A program made the translations under genes and the position numbers. The notes beneath the pieces were generated by a model. The model saw nothing but the letters and a program-made list of their open reading frames with translations, was not told the origin of the DNA and searched no databases. A DNA stretch of 64,000 bases. It comes from Laburnicola sp. R22_1. Taxonomy: Eukaryota > Ascomycota > Dothideomycetes > Pleosporales > Didymosphaeriaceae. The stretch is from contig JACONQ010000001.1 in NCBI GenBank assembly GCA_014281115.1, forward strand, positions 2,232,001-2,296,000. Reading direction: 5' to 3'. The stretch's first letter is position 1, and every line of letters begins with the position of its first letter. Below are positions 1 through 11,244 of this stretch, piece after piece.

Positions 1-395
1 CCAGGGTCTCGCGGCGCCACATCGCGCCTTCCCTGCCGGCCAGCCTGAGATGCTAGGGATGCTGGCTGCGTGGTGCGTGTGCCAGGGCCTGCTAATCACG
101 AGTTTTGCATCAATGTCAACGCCGGTCCTCCATAGCGCACAAGACCTGGTGGGACGGGTGGCTGGATCCCAGCCACCCCGCCACCCCGCCGTGTCGGCTG
201 GCCAACCTCGTCTTTATCACCCAACCCAGCTTCGAGAACGCACCCCACTAGGATGAGCAGATACCACCAGACACGGAGCCGACCGCTAATGAGATGGCTG
301 GCGCTGGCTTTTAAGTCCCAACCTTTCCGCCAACCTTGCATTCCCTCTCACACACCTCTCCCACGGCGCTCATCCTTCTCATCAACGCATTCACC
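1..395. other. Upstream region of the GH16 gene
   Basis: No gene is supported here. The last 60 bases before the ATG at 396 are pyrimidine-rich, as expected for a fungal 5' UTR or promoter-proximal region. An in-frame upstream ATG at 336 would add 20 residues in front of a good signal peptide, so I treat it as leader sequence. Confidence 0.5.
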
Positions 396-1856
396 ATGCG
401 GTACACTCTGAAAGCTGTCGCAGCTTGCGCCTCGGCCGCCTTCTTCTCAGCTCCTGCACTTGCGCAGACCTTCACCAACTGCAACCCTATAATGAGCTCC
501 TCCTGCCCGCCCAATTCCGCGTTGGGCAAAACCGTCAATATCGACTTCAGCTCTGCGTCCGACAGCTTCACGGCCGAAAGCGGTCCTACCTACGATTCGA
601 ACGGCGTGTCATTTACCGTGGCCAAGCAGGGCGACAATCCCAGGATCACCTCAAAATGGTACATTATGTTTGGCCAAGTCGATGTCGAGCTCAAGGCAGC
701 CCCCGGCACCGGCATTGTCAGCAGTTTCTTCTTGCAGTCTGACTGTCTAGATGAAATAGACTGGGAATGGCTGGGCGGTGACAATGGGCAGGTCCAGTCA
801 AACTATTTTCGCAAGGGAAACACGGAGTCACACAACCGCGGTGCCTTCCATGCGAACCCTGGCAACCACGATGGCTTCCAAAAGTACTCCATCATTTGGA
901 CGTCGGAACAAATTGTTTGGCAGATCAATGGACAGACTGTTCGCACGCTCGTTCCTGGCGATGCCAACGGCCAGTACCCCCAGACCCCAATGGCCATCAA
1001 GATTGGTGCCTGGGCTGGCGGTGATTCAAGCAACCCACAGGGCACCATCGATTGGGCTGGTGGTCCGACGGATTACTCCCAGGGACCCTTCACCATGACA
1101 GTCAAGAGCTTGAAGGTCCAGGACTTTTCAACGGGTAGCCAGTACGTCTACAGCGACACGAGTGGAAACTGGGGGTCGATCAAGTCCAACGGCGGTACGA
1201 TCAACTCTGGCGGTACGCCTGTAGCTGAAGATGCTCCCGGTATTACATCCGCAGCCGACGGGGCACCCATTCCCTTCACCCCTTATACATCCGACTACAC
1301 CCGACCGAGCATCTACCCCTGGGTGCCCGACACCACCGTGGCAGTCGTACCAACGGCGACTTACGGAAACTATCCTGGACTGCCGTCAGGGTGGACCGTC
1401 TCAGACTCCGGCAAAGTGGTTCCTCCAAGTCAAGCTCCTGTCAGTAAGACCTTCCTTTCCCCCTCCCCATTTCTTAATCACATGCATGCTAACATCTCTC
1501 CGCAGTCAACATCCCAAGCCGCTTTCTCTACGCCGTCATCGCAAGCTTCACCTTCGGCTTCATCTGGAGGTTCTGAGCAAGTAACTAGCTACGATGAGCA
1601 GGGCTTCACCACAGTTTACACAGCTCCAGCTGGTGCCACTCCTCAGTCCAACTCGTTCGACTCTAAGGGCTTCCCCGTCACCTCTGCGCCATCCCCTGCT
1701 GCGGCGAAAAGCGCAGGCGCTAATGTCATTGGGAACAACGCGGTAGAATCGGACGGCGTTCCTCCTGCACCTTCGAGCGCGTTTCAGCTGCCCGTCAGCC
1801 ATTTCCTAGCTGTCTTGACAGCGGCATTCGTCGGCGCCATTTCCGTTCTTCTGTAA
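396..1856 (+). CDS. GPI-anchored Crh-type glycoside hydrolase family 16 protein (cell-wall chitin-glucan transglycosylase)
   Basis: Exons 396-1439 and 1506-1856 give 464 aa. The intron 1440-1505 has a GTCAGT donor, a GCTAAC branch site and a CAG acceptor; it is 66 bp, so retention would also stay in frame. The ATG at 396 (TCACCATG context) starts a signal peptide ending near ALAQ. The GH16 catalytic core DEIDWEW is at residues 119-125, with E120 and E124 as the expected nucleophile and acid/base and D122 between them. A Ser/Thr/Pro-rich C-terminal stretch ends in a hydrophobic tail (AVLTAAFVGAISVLL), typical of GPI attachment. Crh1/Utr2 enzymes link chitin to beta-glucan at the wall. Family assignment is firm; activity is inferred from intact catalytic residues. 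Confidence 0.9.
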   Translation: MRYTLKAVAACASAAFFSAPALAQTFTNCNPIMSSSCPPNSALGKTVNIDFSSASDSFTAESGPTYDSNGVSFTVAKQGDNPRITSKWYIMFGQVDVELKAAPGTGIVSSFFLQSDCLDEIDWEWLGGDNGQVQSNYFRKGNTESHNRGAFHANPGNHDGFQKYSIIWTSEQIVWQINGQTVRTLVPGDANGQYPQTPMAIKIGAWAGGDSSNPQGTIDWAGGPTDYSQGPFTMTVKSLKVQDFSTGSQYVYSDTSGNWGSIKSNGGTINSGGTPVAEDAPGITSAADGAPIPFTPYTSDYTRPSIYPWVPDTTVAVVPTATYGNYPGLPSGWTVSDSGKVVPPSQAPVSKTFLSPSPFLNHMHANISPQSTSQAAFSTPSSQASPSASSGGSEQVTSYDEQGFTTVYTAPAGATPQSNSFDSKGFPVTSAPSPAAAKSAGANVIGNNAVESDGVPPAPSSAFQLPVSHFLAVLTAAFVGAISVLL

Positions 1857-3038
1857 AAATACTCTCCCCGATCGGGTCTTGCATTGCGGTTTTGCGATTT
1901 CCACTTTTCAGCATCAGCGTCGGTGTTCTCGGGGTTTTGATTGGATTGGATTGGCTTTTTGTGTTTGAATAGATGAACCTCCTCGGAGGAAGGACATGTT
2001 ACGATCATGATGATGACCCCTCAAGTTAATAATGCGAGTGCGATTTGAGCTATGGCTCTGGACATACATAATGCAGAATGATACTTTATACCGCCCACAT
2101 CTCTTCTTGTCCGGCTGAATTTCAACAGTGTCTTTTTTAGAACGTGTTTGGAGCAATGTGGGATAAGGGCAAACTGCTCTTCACGAAAATTGGTAGCAAT
2201 GCGAGGAGGGTGGGATGCCATGCAGCTAGTCTGTGCATGAATGGCCGGTCGGTTCTTCAGCCATATGCCATGTTCAGGTCTCCCCAGCCTCGAGGGTGTC
2301 TACGTCTTTTCGACGTACGACGCTTCACTCTCTTACGCATACGGCTAGCATACCAAGGACTTTCACAGTGTTTGTGTGCGGCGACCAACGAACGGGCAGT
2401 TACAAAGAGGAGGGGGTTCGGATAGGTGGGATACGCATGTTGCATTCCTAGAAAGTATGTATTGGGTACATGACATAGTACCTACGCACTTAGTCCCTAG
2501 AGAAACATTACTTCATGCACTAGACTACAGCCATGCGTACGAGACGGACTAGCAGGCTAGATAGATCATATTTACTGGGCACGAAGTGCTTGACTGACAA
2601 GTACTTACAACAAGCATGTGAACTCGTGAACCAAGCTCGAGGGGGGCAGCATGTCTCAGATCTGTTTGATAGGTAGTCTATATGAGATGATGATAGCTCT
2701 CATTCATGCCCGCTCGAGTGCCAAAGCCCATCTCTGTTAGACAGGAGTCCAAAAGGTTGAAGAAATTCCGTAATATTGGTATCTTGAGAAATGTGTTACG
2801 AGCGTCTACCATGTTTGTAATAGAACGGATCGTAAAGTAGACCTCTGTATAGTATATCCGTAGATAGAAAGGTAGGTCATGGAAGACAATATGCCGCGAG
2901 TGTCCTTCTCGCAAACGACTTCCACATAAAAACGCCGCTAAAACGCCATTGGCGCCGTGTGCATTAATTGAGCCCTGCTATTGCCGCCACTCCAGGTATT
3001 GTCAAGCACTCAGTGTCTCCTGCCTTGCTACCGTTCGG
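1857..3038. other. Convergent intergenic region, GH16 gene / FEN1
   Basis: About 1.2 kb between two genes that converge. It must contain both 3' UTRs. I see no convincing ORF with coding character, no RNA gene and no transposon relic; the A/T-richer segments around 2.5-2.9 kb look like ordinary intergenic DNA. Confidence 0.5.
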
Positions 3039-4315
3039 CTAAGCACCACCTCTCGCCTTCGACTTGGCCGCCTTCTTCTCCTTAGCATCCGCCTTCTGCT
3101 TCTTTTTCTTCTCCTCCAACTTCTGCTCTGCCTTCCTCTTCAGATTAGCCTTCTGCTCTGCCGTCTTCTCGACCGGCTTAAAAAAGCCCTCCAATCTCGA
3201 CTGCTGTGCAGACTTCATATTCTTGGTCAGCTTGGCTGCACCACTGCGCACGCGGTCCTCGTTGAAGTGCTTCTCCTCGACCAGGAACTTGATTAGGCCT
3301 TCTACGTCCGGAGCCTCCCATTTGAAGTCGCATTCGGGATCGTCTGCGGGGCGCACATCGGGCTCGAGGAAGAGCAGACGGGCATCGGCGAATGGCCAGT
3401 CGTCGGGAATAGTGTACTTGCTGCCGGATTTCATGTGTTCGACCACCTTTTCGAGAGTACCGTGGTCTCGTATCAGTTTGAGGGCGGTGGAGGGGCCGAC
3501 GCCCTTGATGGGGTCAACGTAGTCGCAGCCGAGGAGGACACAGAGATCGATGAACTAGGAATTGTTAGCATGAAGTTTGTCAAGAAAAACTGAATCGTAC
3601 CTGTTTGCGGTCCATGTCCAATCCCTCTAGCACTTTATCAAGATGGATCTCCAGGATAGGCTCCTTGCGCTGCTCACTGAAAGTAAGATGCCGTAGCAGA
3701 ATAGGCGCATCGAATGTCAATGTGTCCATATCCTCACTCGCTGCCGCATATACCTTGCCTCCACGTGCCAGCACCGCGCACTGTGCCTCCGCCTCAGTAG
3801 GTGCCACGATGTAAGGGATACCCATGAGCTTGAGCAGCCGTTGGCACTCCTGGTTGTGCTCCCTTGTCACCCGCACTGTCCTCCTCGCGAACTTCTCCAC
3901 ATCCTCTGCGGTACCGGTCTCCTTGGCTTCCTCAGCTGCTGCCTGCGCCTCAGTCTTACGCTGGAATCGCTTCGCGAGTTCGCCGGACTTGAGCTTCGGT
4001 GGGGCGCCGTCGAACACGTAGAGCGGTTTTATACCATTGTCGACCATGCGGAGAGTGCGGTAGAAGAGACCCATGAGATGCGAGGTGGTTTCGCCCGTCT
4101 CATTCATGAGTTGCTGGCCATCACCGGAGCGGACAGCAATGAGGAAGCTATAGATACTCATTGAGGCATCCTATATGTGTTAGAACAGATTAGAGTGAAC
4201 AAGTCCCTGTACTCACGATGGCGACCTTGCGACCGAACTGGTTCTTGATCTCGCCCGCCTTGACGGCATCGGGGGCATGCTCGGTGATGAGCTGGAAAAG
4301 GTGCTTGATACCCAT
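3039..4315 (-). CDS. RAD27: Flap endonuclease 1 (FEN1/Rad27)
   Basis: Three exons on the minus strand, 4315-4217, 4170-3601 and 3554-3039, give 394 aa with two 46-bp introns. FEN1 removes 5' flaps during Okazaki-fragment maturation and long-patch base-excision repair in the nucleus. The N-terminus [10 protein letters not shown] is diagnostic. Metal-binding acidic residues are present in DAS, VFDG, EAEAQ, SEDMDT and GCDY, the last created by joining exons 2 and 3. The PCNA-binding box QSRLEGFF lies at residues 341-348 and is followed by a Lys-rich tail (NLS). The length matches fungal FEN1. It is divergently transcribed from the glutaryl-CoA dehydrogenase gene, and its promoter carries two ACGCG cores (4457-4470). 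Confidence 0.97.
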
Positions 4316-4456
4316 TGCAACTTCCTCTTGACACCAGTAGAGTTGGGAGAACCGAGGCCAGCAGATGTTGTTGTGTCAACTGGGGTCGAGGTGTGGGCGT
4401 TTGTGGGGACTCTGGGAAGAGAGGGCTGGGCAAGGTGCGTCGACGTCACGAACGAG

Positions 4457-4470
4457 ACGCGCGACCGCGT
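4457..4470. promoter_or_regulatory. Paired ACGCG (MCB-like) cores upstream of FEN1
   Basis: ACGCG at 4457-4461 and its reverse complement CGCGT at 4466-4470 lie about 145 bp upstream of the FEN1 ATG. ACGCG is the core of the MluI cell-cycle box bound by MBF, which drives S-phase replication genes, RAD27 included, in yeast. Conservation of this control here is inference. Confidence 0.4.
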
Positions 4471-4782
4471 CGCGGAAAGTGCCAGCCCTAAATCTCTTGG
4501 CACTACCACAATCATCTCAAATAGTCAGGCATGAGTGAAGGCTTGCGGGGTCAAGGTTGTTACTACTTCGTACAGGCCTATGATCCAGTGCGACAACCTG
4601 TTCCAGTTGGAAGACGCCCCGTATAGAAGGCCGCCACCTTTTACTTGGAGGCATCTGAGGCGTCTTTTGACAGCCGCGGTCCAGGCTCGATTGGTGGGGT
4701 AGGCCGAACTATAAACCTCGGATTGCCATCGCATACTCCAAATGCCCTTCACTTTCCCTGTGTTGCTTCTGACATCTGCAAC

Positions 4783-6213
4783 ATGTTCCGACCACTTTGC
4801 CGGCAGGCCGCAAGGCGATCTAATATTGCAACCCGCGCTACCATTGTACCAAACCGCCGTCTCCACGCACCCGTGCCGTTCGATTGGAAAGATCCCCTGG
4901 GGGCCAACAATCTATTTACCGAAGATGAACTTGCTATTGCGGAGACTGCAGAATCCTACTGTCAAGACCGCATGCTGCCGAGAGTGCTAGGTATGTTCTG
5001 TCGCACTACGAAATAGAACGTCATTGACCTAGGCATGCAGAGGCATATCGGAAAGAAGACTTTGACAAGCAAATACTCAAAGAGATGGGAGAGTTGGGCC
5101 TGCTAGGTGCAACGATTCAGGGTTATGGGTGTGCTGGAGTCAGCAGTGTCGCCTCTGGATTGATCACACGAGCAGTCGAGAGGGTCGACTCGGGGTATCG
5201 ATCCGGCTACTCGGTGCAGAGCGCGCTTGCTATGGGTGGCATTGAAGAATTTGGAACCGAAGAACTGAAAGAGCGACTCTTGTCAGAGATGGCCAAAGGC
5301 AAACTTTTAGGATGCTTCGGTTTGACGGAGCCCAATCACGGCTCGGACCCAGGATCTATGGAGACCGTAGCGAAACCTCATCCGTCAAAGAAGGGCTACT
5401 TGGTTCTTTCTGGGTCGAAGGCGTGGATCACAAATTCACCCATTGCCGACGTACTGCTAGTGTGGGCGAAGCTTGAAAGCACGGGGAAGATCTGTGGTTT
5501 TGTGATAGAGCGCGACCAATGCCCACCAGGGACACTTGAGACCCCACCGATCAAGAACAAGAACGGACTGAGAGCTTCACTCACGGGCATGATTCAGCTC
5601 GACGAATGCCCGGTGCCTGAGGCCAACATGTTCCCAGATGTGGAAGGTCTGAAGGGTCCATTTAGTTGTTTAAACTCTGCGAGGTATGGCATCGCTTGGG
5701 GAACGATGGGTGCCCTGGAAGACTGCATCTCCAGAACGAGAGAGTACGCACTGGAGCGGAAACAGTTCAAAGGCAACCCGATCGCAAAGTACCAACTTGT
5801 GCAGAAAAAGCTGGCGGATGCAACAACGGATGCTGCATACGGCATTCTGGCTGCCTGCCAGGTTGGGCGTTTGAAAGACGAAGGCAAAGCTGCTCCCGAA
5901 ATGATTTCCATGATCAAACGCCAGAACTGCGATCGAGCCCTGATTAACGCGCGAGTGTAAGTCTGTGCTGGGTGGTGATATTTTGCACTGGCTAACCCTT
6001 GACTCAGGTTGCAGGAAATTTTTGGCGGAAACGCCGTGAGTGATGAGTACGGCATTGGCAGGCATGTGGCGAACCTCTTTGTGACGCAGACGTATGAGGG
6101 ACAAAGCGACATCCACTGTGAGTCTTCAGTTCGCAGATATAGGGCGCCTACTAACTCGGCCCCCAGCTTTGATTCTCGGCAGAGCAATCACTGGCATCCA
6201 GGCATTCTGCTAG
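4783..6213 (+). CDS. Glutaryl-CoA dehydrogenase, mitochondrial
   Basis: Four exons, 4783-4990, 5041-5956, 6008-6117 and 6167-6213, give 426 aa. The enzyme is an FAD-dependent acyl-CoA dehydrogenase that converts glutaryl-CoA to crotonyl-CoA in lysine and tryptophan catabolism. Residues 1-30 are Arg-rich and lack acidic residues, as in a mitochondrial presequence. Family blocks are all present: VDSGYRSGYSVQSALAM, LLGCFGLTEPNHGSDP, KAWITNSP, and an ARYGIAWG segment. QTYEG near the C-terminus places the catalytic Glu at about residue 405. The ending LILGRAITGIQAF is characteristic of this subfamily rather than of other acyl-CoA dehydrogenases. All introns are 49-51 bp. Confidence in the subfamily is high from the near-collinear match to known GCDH motifs. 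Confidence 0.93.
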
Positions 6214-6938
6214 TTGACATGCACGCGCGCACTATTCCTGCGTGAAGGGTTCTGGGTGTGCCATCAACTTTGTACCATAGAATGTAGTATGCGTTGGCGT
6301 GCAGCTGTGGTGACATGTCGTGCATGTAAGAGTGATGGGAATAGAACTGGCATGCGAGTCGAACAGTCTCACACCTTGAAACCTCGCCAGTCTCACAAAA
6401 ACGCTTGCAGCGGGGTTGGAACGCGCGTTTGGCTGTTCGTAAAGGCGAACGGTTGTAAACGAATAGAGACAGTGAATGGTAGTAAACGAATCAAGACAGT
6501 GAATGTCAGCCTTGCGCCAGACCTGCTTTTGCTTTCCATGAGTCGCGTCGCCACCTGCCGACGCTGCGGTCAGGACGTCGGTGCATCCTAGTTTTGCGGC
6601 CTGTGACCGCCCGCGTCTTGTGTCGCCCGCGCCTCGATTCCGTACGTGGTATAATATCCTGACAGCCTTGACCGCTCTGCCCAAGCTCAACTGCATTCAT
6701 CCTCACCCTCACCTCTTCTCTGCCCAACGCCGTCGATAGAGTCACAGGTACGTGTAGTGGGGCAGCGCTCCTTCCGCTGATACGCCCGCCCACTTCCACG
6801 CCGCACTTTCTCTTTGGGGCCAGGACCACGGCGGCGCTAATTCTCATCCAGCCCACTCTCTCTTCAAACAACCACCGACCTTGTTCGACACCACAACGAC
6901 ACCACCACCAACCACACTCGTACATACACCACGCTGCC
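6214..6938. other. Intergenic region with a two-copy 27-bp repeat
   Basis: No gene is supported. Two imperfect copies of a 27-bp unit beginning GTAAACGAAT start at 6455 and 6482. The remainder is probably the 3' end of the dehydrogenase gene and the promoter and 5' UTR of the E2 gene; the last 100 bp are CA-rich (CACCACCAAC). Confidence 0.45.
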
Positions 6939-7766
<828 letters not shown>

Positions 7767-8477
7767 GGCACCTGTTCGTTTCCGGTGGGGTGGATGATGA
7801 CGGGCATGGTTCACGATGCGAGAGGGCAAGGAGGACGGAATTGGAAGGAGAGAATCCACACGACATGGCGGGCCGATGGGAGTTACATGCGACCGTCCAG
7901 CGTCTATAGCTGAATGGTCTTTCCTTGTTTGCTATCACACTACCAGCAATTGTTCCTTTTCTACCACTTTCCGAAGGCCCAGATTTATCTCTTTCTGCCA
8001 AGACTGGGTCATGGATGCATATGTAGGTTTTCATTACTGGCTTGAGGGTCCGAAATCGCATGACTAGATCACATATTCGGCTTTGTCGAGGATGATCCCA
8101 TGAAACCAGGCCTGACTTGTGAAATTTGCGGTTCTTGAAATGAACTCATTGATTGATGAAGGTTTTGCCCGTATAGATACGGCCTCTTATGTCGACCCAA
8201 AAGCAGATGACTTCTACATGCAAAATATGAGCTCTACACGTACCTTTGAACAGGTAAATAAGTCTTATTGTATGCCTGGCCAATATACATCCTAGAGCCT
8301 CCAACCGTCTGAGTCGCCAGATGTCCCATCACATATCCATGACGGACCTTTACACGTTTTACTAATTTATACTACAAATGTACTTTATACAAGTCCTCCA
8401 GCATGGGTCCCCGCGCTTTCAAATGCTAGAACCGCAGACGTTTTCCATCATGCACACTAAAGACAAAGATTCTGGCG
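7767..8477. other. Convergent intergenic region, UBC4 / nucleotidyltransferase
   Basis: About 710 bp holding the two 3' UTRs. I see no coding sequence, RNA gene or repeat. Confidence 0.5.
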
Positions 8478-10312
8478 CTAGATCTTGGCCTCGTTCGGAG
8501 GTTCAGACGCCTCTTGCTTCCACTCTTCCGCACTAGGCATTCCCAGGATCGAAGTGACCGAGTCGCCATACTCGTCTGCATCTGACTGCCCGAGCGCATG
8601 GGGCTTGACTTCATCCGCGTCCAAGAAGCCGTGAACATCTTCCTCCTCCTTCCCTTGCCCTGAGTCGGGTTCCTCCCGGAAAGTCCTTGCCGTCTCCGCC
8701 AGCGATGCCCTCGCCTGCGACATGACGTTACGGCCGTAGGTTTCGGCCTTGGTTCTCCGCTCCAAGTTAATGGCGTATACCTCTCCGACGAGAGGCGCGA
8801 GCAGGCTGTGCCTTCTGTTCTCTCTGATTTGAACTTTGATGAGGCGATTCACGAGACTTGACAGAGTCACTTGGACGTGTTTGATGCACACCCCCTTGCG
8901 GCCTAGGTCGTTCGTTTCGTCGGCGGGGTCGCGCAGGCAGAGCATATACTTTGGCAAGGGTGCTTGCTTTCCACTCTGCTTTTTGTTAGTATCTATACAC
9001 CTGCGACGGGCGAGGGAAGCGATCTTACAGCAATGTCACTCTGAACTTTATTTGTTATCACCAACTGTTCCGATTTGTCGAACAGCTCCACCGGTTCAAT
9101 CGAGACGCCATGTTCTCGAAGGTCGATCTTTTGGCCCCAGAATACCATAAAAGATATCAGAGCGGATGCTGCGGTTTGTTGATCGGGAGGGCAGTGCTTT
9201 AGGCTCGCAACAATCATCATGAAGATGGAGTAGGAGCCGAAGCCGCCTCGAAACACGTCCGAAAGACCCCTTTGATCGAATAATGTCTTGATTACGGAAT
9301 ACACTGGTCGAATATAGGGATATGCAGACATGTACTGTTGCATCAGGTCTCTTGCTAAGGAGGTATCGTTGGCCAAGACAATCTGTATATCGATCCCTGA
9401 AGCGCGATGCTGCATGCTTAGCAGCGGATATCGGGCGTGCCGAATTGTGGCCAGAAGGTAGTTACGGTTCTTTAAAAATACGCTGCGATGGAGTTTGTGC
9501 AGATCGTTTAGCAACTGTCTTCGCTCTTCCTGTGGTGGAGGCTTCTTCATTGTGTCAGGGTCTGTGCCCTCACCTCTGGCGAGTCGGAAGTCGATATCGG
9601 AAGTCGCAAGCGCTATGCCCGTTCGCTCCGAGCCAAATGTCTCTAAGACGTGATTCGGGAGGAGACTGCGAACATCGGCGCGTACTTGTTCGATGACGCT
9701 ACGCCGAGCGAATACTTCGGCTCTGCTAGGTTTCGCGTACTCGTAAAAGTTGTGTATCTCGGCGTCTAATCTAATAAAATTAGCAAACAGAGCTCGAAAG
9801 ACTCCCATGGCATCGCTCTACCTTGCCATTCCGGGTATCATCCCGGGCGTCTTCTGTGACTTCCCGCGAACACACCAGGGATACTTGTCCTCGTGGATGG
9901 ATATTTTGCTCGAGACGGGTTGCACGTGGACTGCCTTGTACTCCTCGCGCGCGTTGAAGGCCATTCTTGTCTGCACAAGGAGCTCCTCAACTTTTCCCGC
10001 GGTTTCCTCGGCCCTGCGCAGGATATTGTCATGGATGCTTTTCAATCTCGGGCTGTAGTGCTCATGTTGGCCTTTACGATCGATCGTCCTGCGGAACCGC
10101 ACCGATAGATCCGTATGTTGGGAGGTCGCAAAAGGGCTCGACTCTGTCTGAGCGGGCGCAGACGAGGAGAAGCGTTGCTGGCGCAGGGCGGCATCGTATG
10201 GGAGGATGAAGTGCTGGTAGAGGGCAACCGAGAGCGAAAAGTGGTCGGAGGCGCGACACATCTGCCGGGCGCGATGGAGCTTCATGGGCTGCCTGCGACG
10301 AGGATGGGTCAA
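8478..10312 (-). CDS. Non-canonical poly(A) polymerase / Trf4-Cid-like nucleotidyltransferase
   Basis: Exons 10312-9822, 9770-9029 and 8975-8478 give 576 aa. The intron 9771-9821 is 51 bp, a multiple of three, and removes an in-frame TAG; it has a TGCTAAT branch site. The Pol-beta-type nucleotidyltransferase core is GSERTG followed by SDID (about residues 210-224), with a third acidic site in SGIDIQIV. A helical PAP-associated region follows (YPYIRPVYSVIKTLFDQRG, then GSYSIFMMIV). A PW motif just before the core (YPWCVRG) resembles the Trf4/DNA polymerase sigma group. The first 60 residues are Arg- and Ser-rich with few acids, so mitochondrial targeting is possible; a second Met at residue 10 could be the real start. 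The C-terminus is acidic and low-complexity. Which RNA it tails cannot be told from sequence. Confidence 0.78.
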
Positions 10313-11244
10313 CCGTCAGGGCAGGACGGTGGGCCAATGGGTCGCTGGCGCGAAATGTGGACGAAGTTCTTCACAGCTCGAGCCGCCAAGACGCTATGCC
10401 GCCTTGGGCTCCGCAAATGAACATGGACCCCCGCGCCCGTAGTCTACAGCAGCAAGTATGCGGCTTCTGCGAGTGATGGCTGTGCCGCGGGGCAACTGTT
10501 ATTGCGCTGTGGCAACGGGCCAGCGAGCGCAGCGTGCTGCTGTTCTGTGGTGAAGCCTCGCACCCGCACAGGTGGGCAGCGTTGCGTCGCCCAGGTGCGG
10601 CTCTGTAGATACTGTATACCGTGCGCGCGCTCGCTCGCTCTACTAGAAGGTAAGCGCGGGCAGGGCCGGGCTACGTCATCATGCTATAACTTCACGAAAA
10701 AGTGTGCTCAGGCCCAGGACAACGTGCAAGCGTCGCGGTGCAATAGTGGGCCGTATACGCTCTGCCAACAGACAGCCTGACACCCCTGGCCCAAGCTCCA
10801 CAACGCAGACTGACGTACCAGGCACCGTTAAAGCCCACCCGCCGCGCCCTGTTGAATGCTCCCTTTACCGCCCTCGTTGTCCACCACCGGCTCGAGCTCA
10901 TTTGCAGCCAAGGCAGCTCTTGCGCGCGCTCTCGCCTCCTCTCTGGCCGTCAATCCGCGTCCGTGTTCTCGCTGTGCAACCCGTGGTCCTGCTGTTCATA
11001 CCCTCACACAGCGTGCTTCTACCACAGAAGCCACGGCCCGGTTGGCCTCTCTCACACCACCTGCAGAAGGCGCCGTCTTCTAGGTAAGCTCTCCGACGCT
11101 CATCCCGCCTAGAACTGTTTTTCCTACTGGCTCGGGTGCTACCTGTTTGCTCAAGCTTCACACTATCATCTCTAGCCCTCAAAACCCTACCAGTTCACTG
11201 ACCCGGGTCCGCAGCGCCTGCTTCTCCAGCGCTGTCCTCGAATC
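10313..11244. other. Divergent promoter region, nucleotidyltransferase / TPS2
   Basis: About 930 bp between divergently transcribed genes. The 350 bp before TPS2 are C/T-rich and look like a long 5' UTR with possible short upstream ORFs. There is one CCCCT (STRE-type core) at 10783-10787, which is no more than chance expectation. No separate gene is supported. Confidence 0.4.

Noticed and set aside
336..395. Upstream in-frame start of the GH16 gene
   Set aside because: It would bury the signal peptide behind 20 residues; the ATG at 396 has the better context and a proper signal sequence.
1444..1505. GTAAGA donor for the GH16 intron
   Set aside because: This donor looks stronger, but the 62-bp intron would shift the frame and destroy the Ser-rich and GPI-anchor end; GTCAGT at 1440 keeps it.
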